Shown here: one piece after another, positions 21,586 through 32,800 of the stretch | How positions within the stretch are numbered: the first letter of the stretch is position 1 | Layout: every line of letters starts with the position of its first letter | Program-made: the position numbers and the translations under genes | DNA from: Hybos culiciformis | Taxonomy: Eukaryota > Arthropoda > Insecta > Diptera > Hybotidae | Direction of reading: 5' to 3' | NCBI GenBank assembly: GCA_964007475.1 | Contig: OZ023273.1 | Location: 77,103,737 to 77,167,736, forward strand | Length of the DNA stretch: 64,000 nt | The notes under the pieces: generated by a model | The model's input: the letters and a program-made list of their open reading frames with translations, nothing else | What the model was told of the DNA's origin: nothing | The model's database searches: none

Positions 21586-22084
21586 TAAGAGAAAGAGAAA
21601 TTAAAATAAAATTTAAATAAAGGAGAAGATAAAATAAGAAAAATAAACGAAGTAAAGGAAAGATAATTTATTTTTTTCAAGCAATATTTCTTACCCCTTC
21701 TACCTCTTCTTTCACAACTTCGTATTTGAATATAAAAATAATACAGAAAAGTATTTTTTTCTCTTTTGTATTTTCTTTATATTTTCTTCTCAAAAGAGAA
21801 GGGAATTTTTATGTTTATTTTGTCTTGTTCTTTCATTTTTTATTTTAAATTATCTCTAAATTCTCTGATTGCAACTACCTCTAACATACACATTAAAGCA
21901 GTAGGTATATGAGACATGTTAACAAAATTTGTTATAACAACTCGTTGTGTATACACAAAAACACATAGACACTTGTCAATATTATATCACTCGACCGTCG
22001 GTTTCGTGATATAATTTTGACTCCTGTCTATGTGTTTTTGTGTATACACAACTCATAATTAATACCAAACATATATTATAATTA
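21586..22084. other. AT-rich spacer with one perfect hairpin
   Basis: No gene seen. At 21944-22052 an inverted repeat with about 30-bp arms ('gttgtgtatacacaaaaaca' and its complement) surrounds a small loop containing 'tcgaccgtcggtttcg'. It looks like a miniature inverted-repeat element of about 110 bp. Confidence 0.6.
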
Positions 22085-22320
22085 CTATAAAATTAAAATT
22101 CGAAAAATAAAAATTAAAAAAAAAAAATTATTTTATTTTTCTGCTTTTTTTTTAGACATTTTGTTTTTTCTTTTTTTTAATTATTCAAACGTACCTGCCC
22201 AACCGATAATTTTTTTACGTAATCAGAACATATTCATTTAATTTATCAGGTGAACCTGATTTAACTCACATTTAACTCAACTTTAAAACATATAAATTTT
22301 TTGTACGATAATGCGCGATT
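22085..22320 (-). repeat. Repeat N, inverted copy of 405-640
   Basis: Reads as the reverse complement of the left-edge repeat, including 'gcccaaccgataattttttt' and 'aggtgaacctgatttaactc'. It borders a third, truncated B end. Confidence 0.6.
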
Positions 22321-22412
22321 TAGACAATGGCTAAAAAAAAAAGATCTCAAAACAAAACAGGACAGAAGATACAAAAACTAATGAGTTAAAGCAGTACAAA
22401 CAGCTTTTTTTG
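22313..22412 (+). repeat. Repeat B, copy 3 (left end only)
   Basis: Matches the about 100-bp terminal repeat at 13538-13640 ('ttagacaatggctaaa' to 'gcagtacaaacag') and is then cut by element C. On the far side of C only a few matching bases continue, so this is a solitary B terminus outside element M. Confidence 0.65.
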
Positions 22413-23521
22413 GGGGGTTGGACATTTGTCCGCGGGACATTTGTCCGCGATTTGTTTTTGTATCGCGGACATAAAAATGACATTTGTCCGCGATTCAAAA
22501 TATCTTTTGTCCGCCGCGGACAAATGACACTTTCCAAAATGTCATTTGTCCGCGATAAAAATTAATCGCGGACAAATGACATTTTGCAAAATGACATTTG
22601 TCCGCTAAAAATCTGAAATATCAATCGCGGACAAATGACATTTTGCAAAATGACATTTGTCCGCTAAAAATTTAAAAAATCAATCGCGGACAAATGACAT
22701 TTTGCAAAATGACATTTGTCCGCTAAAAATTAAAAAAAGCAATCGCGGACAATTGACATTTTGGAAAATGACATATGTCCGCTAAAAATTTGAGGCTAAT
22801 GTGCAGATGACGTGAACCAATCAGAATCGGCACAACAAGAGAGGGGGGTGAGGGGCGGCGGGCGGGCGGGTGGACTGGTGGACTGGTGGTTGGTCAGTGG
22901 GATTTGCGGCGTCAGCCGCAAATCCCACTGACCAACCACCAGTCCACCCGCCCGCCCGCCGCCCCCCACCACCCTCTCTTTAAGGGGCAAATCGGGCAAA
23001 AAAAAAAAAATTGCATATACAAAATGTATGAACAATTTGGGGGGACTCTACCCCTCTTCCCTTTTCCAAGCTTCAGACGATTCTGAGTGGTTCACGTAAT
23101 CTGCAGTATCTCCAAAATTGAAAAATCAATCGCGGACAAATGACATTTTGCAAAATGACATTTGTCCGCTAAAAATTAAAAATTTCATTCGCGGACAAAT
23201 GACATTTTGCAAAATGACATTTGTCCGCTAAAAATTCGAAAAATCAATCGCGGACAAATGACATTTTGCAAAATGACATTTGTCCGCTAAAGTTAGAAAA
23301 TTCAATCGCGAACAAATGTCATTTTGCAAAATGTCATTTGTCCGCTAATTTTGAGACATTTGTTCGCGGCGGACAAATGTCATTTTACAATCGCGGACAA
23401 ATGACATTTTGCAAAATGACATTTGTCCGCGAAGTTTTCCATACAAAAGTTTTCCATGCAAAATGACATTTGTCCGCGAAGTTTTCCATACAAATGTCCC
23501 GCGAACAAATGTCACGGCGCC
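22413..23521 (+). mobile_element. Element C, long form (array of palindromes, 1,109 bp)
   Basis: Starts GGGGGTTGGACATTTG and ends GTCACGGCGCC, and is flanked by a perfect 9-bp duplication CTTTTTTTG (22404-22412 and 23522-23530). About ten units, spaced about 58-61 bp apart, each hold a palindrome 'gcggacaaatgacatttt' + 'gc' + its near complement (near 22515, 22566, 22627, 22687, 22743, 23131, 23192, 23250, 23308 and 23392), separated by AT-rich spacers. Element D is inserted between units at 22794-23113. Nine-bp duplications and repeat-built arms recall Drosophila FB foldback elements (MULE-related). The link is by structure only. Confidence 0.8.
22794..23113. mobile_element. Element D: GC-rich hairpin element inside element C
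   Basis: The terminal repeats are based on 'gcagatgacgtgaacca' (left) and, inverted, 'gcagattacgtgaacca' (right). They surround a long GC-rich palindrome at 22835-22980 whose arms include 'ccaccagtccacccgccc'. A short duplication 'aaaattga' (one extra T on the left) brackets it at about 785-793 and 23114-23121. A diverged relative lies at about 38905-39085. Confidence 0.65.
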
Positions 23522-23530
23522 CTTTTTTTG

Positions 23531-23852
23531 TAATCTTTTTTTTTACACAAAAAAAATTTAAACCCGAATTGTAGACAGCTTATTACTCAACCTGTTTGTA
23601 TTGTTCTTGATTGTTACCTTATTTTTGTTGTAATTCTGGCAGCTCTGATTTTGATTTTGACATATTGAAAGTGAAAGCAGTCAAGTGTCAAGTCAAATAA
23701 AAATAAGAAAGAAAAAATATCAAAAGTTGATGATGTGTTCAATCGAAATTTTATTTTATTAAATTTAGAAAAAAAAAATTAAAAAAATTTCACTAAAAAT
23801 TAATTAAAAAAAAATTAACAATAGAAGAAAATAAAACAAAAAAAAATAAATA
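23531..23852 (+). promoter_or_regulatory. 5' flank of Lava lamp gene
   Basis: 321 bp lie between the element C target duplication and the start codon. The stretch is AT-rich, with stops in all frames before the ATG. I could not single out a TATA box or initiator. Any promoter upstream of 23531 would have been displaced by the 1.1-kb insertion. Confidence 0.35.
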
Positions 23853-26800
23853 ATGTCTGACAGTAGCAAGGAACCTTTTAATATGAAAAATATTCAGGAT
23901 AACTTTAATGAACAACAGGTGAAAATAAAAATAAAAGAATTAAAATTAAAAAAATATTTTTTACTTTTTGTAAATCGAGAATTATAATATCATCCCTTGT
24001 GTAGGTAATGTTACCTAGTCCTACGCTGACAATGTCTCCATGGGAAATTGAATTCGAATTCGAAAATTTAATCTCTTAAGTATTTCCTTTTTGAATAAAA
24101 TTGGCTCTCAGTTGATTCCAGCCAAATTAAACTGCAATGGAAAATCTATGATAGAAACTTTTAATAATAACTAACTATTGATTTTTAGCCCGTTTCCTTT
24201 CACAAATGAAAAACTTAAGCTCGGTTTACCTACCTAGGTACAAAAATTCGAAATGAGAGTGAAAACGAATTTTAATGCAGTTAGGAATTTGAGTAAATAG
24301 ATTAAACCTAATGTTGAGGCCCCCGATCGTGCTCAGGATCTCGGACTAAGTGTAGGTAACCGACCTATAAGCAGATTTCAATTGTGGAAACTCAAAAACA
24401 AGATCGGTAACTTTAAATCGAAATGTGAGGTTCAGTATTAAGTAGGTAGGTATTATTGATTAGGCCCATCAGTATCGCAACATATATTATATCTAGGTAA
24501 ATAGCACATCTGAGAAATCAACAATAGGTAGGTATCTACGAGATTCTTAAATTTTTTTATAATTTGAGCAATTTTAAACTTATTACCGAACAGTTGATAA
24601 TATTCGTAAATTTATGTAAAACTTTCCTATTATCCTCTATTAAAAAATTGTTAATTTATTTATTTTATTTTATTATTTTTAAATTTTTTTTTTAGGCTAA
24701 AATTTTGGCATTGCGTGAAGTGGTCCGAAAAGCTGAATTTGACAGTAAAGCCAGCAATACGAATACCCAAGAAAAAGTTCGTAATATAGCTCAATGTTTA
24801 ACAAATATCAAATCAAAAGCAAAACAAAGACAAAATCTGGATCGTTCTGTTAGTACAGAAGTTATTCCAATTTTAGAAGAAGAGACAGAGCAAATAATAA
24901 TAAGAGCAAGTAGTGGTATTCAAAGAAAAAGTTCGGAAACTCCGAGTAGTGAAAAATTTCAATTATTAAGACAACAAATGGAACAAAATAAAATTAAAAT
25001 GGCCGAACGTGAAATTAATAAAAAGGGTATCGAACAGATGGTTGTTAAATTAAAAGCTGATATCACTAATACACAGCAATCATTAAATCGTTCCTCTGAA
25101 TTGGGCAGATCAATGTCAGATTTAAATTCATTTGCTTCGAAGCCAGTTAACTACAAGCATAAATCATCATCGGACTTATCGAATACGCCGCTCCTCAATA
25201 TCGATAAGGAACGAATTAAGTTTTTAGAAAATCGAATACGACATTTAGAAAAAGAAATTCAAAATGAAAAGCAAAAATCTTTCAATGTTAGCATAAAAAG
25301 CGATGCATCCAACAGTAATGTGAATATCAAACAATTAGAAGCGGATATTATTGATTTAAAGGAAAATATAAATGAAAAGGATTGCATTATTGAAGCTCGA
25401 ACCAAAGCCATCACACTATTGACAGAAAATTTATCTGCCAAAGGTATTTGACATTGCCACAACGCATATGAGAAGAAAAATGTCGTTATTTCTTGAAAAC
25501 ACTAGTTTTTTTTTATATAAATTCTTATAAAAAAATATAAATTCTTTTTCTAAGAGGCTGTACATTTTTTTTTGTTACACAAACAGAGTGTTTAAATTAT
25601 AATAGGAACTCATTTCGGAAGTTAAGACTTTTTTTTTTTGCGATAATGTGTAAAGATTAAATTAGATTTGAAGTATTAAATTATTTCATATGTTTTATTT
25701 ATTTTACTTGATAGCTTAAAACAAGCTCATATTATAAGTTACAAAATTGTTCAATATTGCATACATTACATGTGTACAAAATATTACACCAATGTATTAA
25801 ACAGTAAATAATATGAATTAATATCAAAACTAATATGAAAAAAAACATTTAAAAAAAACTTTACACATGTCACAAGCCACAAATAATAACTGTGTTTACT
25901 TTTAAAACTCTACTCCTAATCGAAAAGGGTTCCTTTATATTATAAAAAAATTATATTAATGAGCTTAGGAATTTTTATATTTCAAAAACATCTTTAGTCT
26001 ATTTTATCTCGGAATTTGTTAACGATAGGTTTTAAATTTGGAAGTTATTTATATATATCGTATTAAAAAAAATTAATAAACTTTATTTTGATATCGTCCA
26101 TGGATTATGAAGATATAATTATCACATAATATAATGACTTGACAGGAAAATTTTCATACAACTCAAAGTTGAATCTCAATGATGTGGTTATGCAATCAAA
26201 TTTGTAGTTTTATTTATTTACATAATTTTTTAATAATTAATTAAAAACTTGTTGTCATAGCTAGAGCTTAATATTCATTTTGAATCTGATTTTGAGTAAT
26301 ATTTAATGTTTAGTTAGCTGTTTCATTTTAAATAAGAATAGGACATTTTCTGGGAAATTTTTTTGAAAACACCTCTTCTTTCTTGCTATTCAAGTTTTCC
26401 AGAACTTTAAAATTCGGTATATTATTAAGAAAAGATTGTTTTGAAAGTAAACCTTTAAATTTATCTTTATAGTTCAAATATTCTTTCCTACACTTTATTT
26501 TCATATTTTACAATATTTTATATTTTTCTTATGTTTTTGACACTTTCCTTTATCGCAGCGAAAAAATTTAAAATTCTAAACTTATCTACATTCAAAGCCT
26601 TTCAAATGGCATCACTATAAAATTCCCGCGATGCGTAGAAAAATAGATCAATTGTCCAGATCCTCAGTTTAAGGCCTTAGATATTAAATTATACATTATG
26701 TATTAGTGAAAAGTTCATACTAATTAAGTCTAGGTATTCTTTTAAAAAATGTTATTAAAAACACAATTTTGTATTTACAGGAAAAAACACAGTCGATTTG

Positions 26801-29800
26801 TTAGAAGAAACAAAACAAGAAATGATTAAAATGCAATCAAACTTTTTAGAAAGTGAAGATTCTTATCGTTCTGAAATACTTTGTCTGCAAAATAAAATCA
26901 AAGATCTGGATACAAAATCGACTAATTTAGAACAGATAAATGATATATTGGAGTCAACACGTTTCGAACTTACAATGAAAATTTCGAAAATTGAAACTAA
27001 TCTAGAAAATGAAGAATCGAAAAATAATGAGCTCAAAGCTCTGATTGTTGAAATGCAGGAAAAAATTTCAAAATATGAAATTCAACGAACTGCAGACGAA
27101 AATAAAGATGATATTTTTAAAGAGAGTATTGGTGAAGAATATGTTGAAAAAATCGAACGATTAGAAAATGAAATCGAAGAATTAAAAAGTAGTAATAATG
27201 AAAAAAATGATTTCACTGAAATTCTTTCGGCCGATTCAAATTTAGTTGAAAAAATAAAATCATTTGAATTTCATATTAATGAGTTAAATGAAAAAAATTT
27301 TAAATTATTAAAAACATGTGAGCAATTTGAAAATACTATTGAAGAGAAACAAACTGAAATTAAAGTTTTAGAAGCAAAAATCTGTGTTTTGGAAGAAAAA
27401 TTGCAGTCCTCATTCCCGAAATCACTGTTCACATCATCAGAGTCACAAAACGAATCTGAAATAAATTCATTGAAACAGCAATTAGACGACAGTAATAAAA
27501 TAATGATAAAAATGAAATTGAAAATAAAGCAAGCTCAAAAAGAGATTGGTAAATTTAAGAAAATCTCTGATGTTCATTCAGAACTTGTGAAATTAACAGA
27601 ATTAAATGAAGAATATTCTCAAAAAATAATCGAACTTGAAGATGAGAAAGGTCAATTAATGTTAAAATTAATTAATATTAATGACGATGAAAGAATAAAA
27701 CAACAAACTGATAATGAAAATAATTCAGCAAAACTAATTGGTAATTATGAAACGGAATTATTAAATCTGAGAGAGAAAAATTCTCGAATACAACATGAGA
27801 AGGAAGAACTTGAGGCGCAAATTAATCATTATATTGTCGAAAATATAGATCTATTAGATAAAATTGAGAAATTTAATAGATCCAGTTCATCGGCTGAATC
27901 AATTGAAAAAATTGAAATGAATACATTGGATAAAAATAATTTATTAAATGTTCGAAAAATAGAAGAAAGTAATGAATCGAAAAATTCAAGAGTACAAGAT
28001 AATTCAATGGTACAAGAATTAAGTGATTCTTTGACTAAATTACGTGAAGAAAGCTCTGAACTGATGCACAAAGTTGATTTATTCACTGTAGAACGTAAAG
28101 AAGTTCTCGAAAAAATGGAAATTTTAACAAAAGAAAATCAATTGAATTTAAATCAAATCGAAATTTTGGAAAAACACAAATCAAATTTGATGCTACAATT
28201 GGATGAAAATAAACTGCTTTCCACATCAATTCTTGATTTAACTGAGAAAAGTGAAAAATGTTTGGAAAAATTGAAAACAGAAATTGATAATTATAAAAAA
28301 GTTACGGATAAAAATGCGAAATTAAATTGCAGTAAGAAATTGGCAAAGGAAGCTTTGAATACATACAAACAAGTTGAAGAATTCCTAAAAGTTGTAAAAA
28401 ATCAAAAAAGAAATAATAAAAATTCTGAATTAGATGAAGCTAGAGAAGAACCAAAGGAAACTGTAGAGTTCATCGAAAAAAATTCAGAAGAATATAGTGA
28501 ACTAAGAAATCAAATGGATATTTTACATAAACAATTGCTAATTAAAAATGATGAAATAAAAAATTTATCAGAAAAATTAGGCAATTGTACAAAAGAAAAT
28601 ACAGAATTTAGGCAAAAATTAGAATATTCAGAAAAAGATAATAATTCTTTAAAAAATAAAATTACCACATTAGAGGACACTACTAATTCAAATGATAGAA
28701 TTCAAAATCTTTTACATAGATTAGAATCTTCTGAAAATTGTAAAAGAATTTTAGAAGAAAAAATTTTAGCTTTCGAAGATTACAATAAATTACAAGATAA
28801 TGTAATTGAAAAACATATTGAAAATTTAAAAACTTTAGAAACTGAGAAAATCATATTGCAAAATAAAGTATCAGAATTAAAATATACCATCTCAGATCTA
28901 ACAACGAAATCTGAAATGGATTCAATCACAACTGAGAATCTTCGAACCCAATTAATTAATATTCAAATCGATATGAATGCTAAAATTCAAGATAATCATG
29001 ATCTTGGTGGCAAGCTGACAACTTGCGAAAACGAGAAAGAAATTTTACGAAATTTAATTTCAGAGCAAAAAGAACAAATATGTTCAATGCTAGAAGATCA
29101 TGAAACCCAATTGGAATCATACAATTTGCAGCTAGAACAACAAAATTTAGAGCTGACAAATAAGCAAATCACTGTCAATACATTAAATGATCAAATAATG
29201 GAAATGTATAAAACAATGGAGGAAAAAACTAACGATTTATTCATAAAAGACGATGATATCTTAAAACTGAAAGAAGAAATTTTATTTAAAGAAAATATTA
29301 TTCGAAATTTTAATAAAGAATACAGCTCAAGCAATTTAGTAGACAACGTGAATAAAAAAACTTTATCACAATTACAATTCTTTGAAGAAAACTCTTGCGA
29401 TAAGGTAGCCGGGGAAAATATTCTGAGTGAAGAAAACTGTAAATTGAAAAAGGATATTTCTGATCTGACGATGATGAATAATAATTTGAAAGAAAAGAAT
29501 ACCGAACAAATGGAAAAGCTAAAAAAATTTGCGGCTAATTTGAAGAAGAAAGCTCAACAAATTCAAGAGTTAGATAACAAATTGAAAATGAATGGAATTA
29601 ATACAGTATCTGATAGTTCAGAGTCGTCACTTCAATCTCTTAATGACGAGAAAAAACACTTAATAAATAATTTAAGAATAAAAGACGAAGAGTTGGATTC
29701 TATCAAAAATGATGCTAAAAATCTAATTGTTACATTAAAACAAATAAATTTGGATTCCAAAAATTCAAAGAAATTAATTAGAAATCTATTCGAAAGCTTA

Positions 29801-32800
29801 GCTGTGAAACATAAAAAGAATTTAGAAATGGAAAATAATCTTTCCGAATTGGAATTTAAATATAATTTTCTCTTGCATGAGAATAAAAATCAAAAAAATA
29901 AAATTGAGAAATGTAAATCAGTAATTAAAGATAAAAATTCTGAATGGAATAAATTGAATCAAGAAAAAGATATTTTATTAAAGAAAACAAACCGGCAAGT
30001 AGAATCAAATAATCAATTTGAAACTGAGTTTATTGCTTTGAAAGAAAAATATGAGAAACTTTTGTGCAATTATAATGAAGAGAAAATAACATTTCAGGTA
30101 ATTTATATACTTGGCAAACCTGTTAGGCCGACCCGGCCGCATACAGAAAAATCAAAACTGTTTTAGTCAAAAACTTTTAACGGAAACGTTTTTGTTCCTT
30201 CTACAAAAAACATTTTATTGCCGGTCAGTTCAGTGAAAAATGTTACATAAAACAAGAACATATGTACATAAAACAAAAATCCAGTGTTCGACATCTAAGC
30301 GCATGTTTGTGACTAAATGAGCCTAAATGTGATTTAAGACATATCATTGACCTCTGTGCGTCAGTCCATTTACTTTGTATTGTAACATCTACTGTTTTAG
30401 TCAAAAACGTTTTTGACTAAAACTGTTTTGATTTTTCTGTGTGCGGCCGGCTTAACACTGAAAGTTTTTATTTTTCCATGAAATTATAAAACTTTTAATA
30501 CAAGAAAATTCATTTAATTTTTCTTTTTTTTTTTACTAAAACGAGGAAAATCCATCTTTTTAGCACCGGTGACCTGATATAAAGCCACATGATTTATTGC
30601 CCTAATGACCTTTTCTAAGAGACATTAAGCCATTGTCGTAAAATTTTCGCATGTGGCCTCAAGTTCCGTTATAAAGGGTCATCAAGGTGTAAAGTCCCTT
30701 TCAAAAATCCAATTATTTAAAAATAAAATGTCTACAAGAAAGAAATAAATTTTTTTTTCATATGATGTTAACAAATGCAAACTTATGACTATCGAAGGCT
30801 TTTGCGTGTGTCTCTTTCTCTGGAAAAGAGTTCAAATCTCCTTTTTCGCAATTCAATCTGTAGCCTGAAGTGAGCAAAGGCCTAAAGATAAAGTTGCGAA
30901 AAAGGAGGTTTTTTTTTTAAAAATGATGAACATAAAATATAAAAAATTATTGCTTTACTTATGTCCCTTTCTAATTTATGGACTTAAGGCCATACGCGAA
31001 AGGGGCATGACCCTTTCCGACTTGAAATTGAAATATTATCACAATTTGATAAAAATTGGTTTACCTCGATTAGCTCAAAGAAGCCGAAAATATTTTTCCC
31101 TAATCCTTGTAAAAAGGACAGTCACTTTTTTGTGTTGCATCGGTATTTAATCAAAAAATTTCTTTACCGCTCCGAGATAGAGTAAAGAAAAATAAACGAA
31201 CTTTCGATGCATGTAGGATTTTCGTACGCTTAAAAACTAAACTCACAAACGTGTATTATAGATCCGAAAGGGTTTGTAGACAAAAAATCAACAAACAGAG
31301 CGTTCTTACGTCCATAATAATGCATTATGCTTTATTTGAATAATTTATTATTTGATTCAAATAGGAAATGGTTCAGAAATTGGAGATTTCACATAATGGT
31401 TTAGAAGCTAAGCTGCAAGAAAATTTAGCATATATTGAAATTTTAGAAACTGATAATAATAATTACAAAGAAAAAATTTACAAATTGGAGAGTTGTGTTA
31501 ATTCATTTCAAGAACGTCGGCTGTCGTTAGAACGACGTGCCAAAATTCTTAATGACGAACTTCAAAGTAAAACCAATGAATATGAACAGCATGAGGACGC
31601 ATTAATTTATCGTTTGAATATGCTGTCGGAACATGATGATGTTATTGGCACAAGACTATTGGAAATTGAAGAAAAAAATGAAGAATTGATTAAAAAATTA
31701 GACGATTTAAAAGAAACCCATGCCGAATTAATTTCCAAACACAATAAATTAGAGAAAGAATATAACAATGTTATTCTGTCTAAAACAAATGAGGAGAAAA
31801 CTTTAAAGGATGATTACACTGAATTAAAATATAAATTTGAAACTCAAAAAAATGATTACGAAGATAAATTGCAGAAAATTCGAAACGATTTTGATGATTT
31901 AGAAAATGATTATTGTCAACAATTGGAAAAAATTGAAAATGAAAAGCGTAAAAAGGAAAAAAATTTTGATGAAAGCAAAGAAAAATTTTCAATTGAAATA
32001 AATTTTTATAAAGATGAAAATTGTAAATTAAAAGAAATTGCCAATTCATTGGAACAGACAAAAAATGACTTTGAGCGTGAGCTGACCTGGCTGCGAATGC
32101 AAAACGACACCCTAACTCAGGAAATTCAAGAATTAGGAATGAGCTTGTCCAATTCTGCCAAGGAAATAGAAAATTTACAAAATCAAATACACATTGAGCG
32201 TACAAACTATGATTTTGAACGAAATTCTCAGAATAATTTTAATAGCAACTTGAATTCCGAAGAAAATCGAACAGATGATCAAATTGTGATGGACACAGAA
32301 ATTAAGAAATTAAAAGATTTACTTGTCGAGAGAGATGCTCAATTAGAAATGTATCAAAAACAAAATTTACAACTTCAGATGGCCAATTATTCTCAACCTG
32401 CTGTCGGTGCTAATGCTGATTTGTTTGCCAATGAAATTGATCCGTTTGCATTTAATGAACATCTACAGAACGTTGATGTACAGCGAGAAACTACTTCACA
32501 ACCCAAAAATGATAACTTATTGGAAAAAAAAATATTGGATTTAGAAGAATTGTGTGCGTCAAAAGCAAAACATTTACAGTCTTTGCAAACAGATTATGAT
32601 AACTTGTTGTTACAATTTGAATCATTGAAATCGAATCAATCAAACGCAGTGCTTGATTCAACTGGTTGGGATAATTTCAATATTATTGATACTGATGAAT
32701 TAATTATTTCAGATCCAAAAAATCAACTTCAAACTGGATTATTTACTACAAACGCACCAATTTTCCGCGAGAAAAGTGAGGTAGAAGTTCTTCAGGAGGA

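Noticed and set aside
22796..23035. Open frame with proline-rich sequence
   Set aside because: It lies across the GC-rich palindrome of element D; open frames arise on both strands simply because of the composition.
22515..23430. CRISPR-like array (regular palindromic repeats with spacers)
   Set aside because: The DNA is animal nuclear sequence. The spacers are near-identical AT-rich fillers, the repeats diverge, and the whole block has transposon ends with a 9-bp duplication.
26798..26800. Separate gene starting at the large ORF of exon 3
   Set aside because: The apparent start is an internal TTG; a good acceptor at 26780 and phase match to exon 2 make it an internal exon of one gene.
30923..31150. 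75-aa reading in Lava lamp intron 3
   Set aside because: No family resemblance, no splice support; sits in an intron between two in-phase exons.
31780..32205. 141-aa minus-strand reading within Lava lamp
   Set aside because: Antisense shadow of a coiled-coil exon; phase and splicing support the plus strand only.
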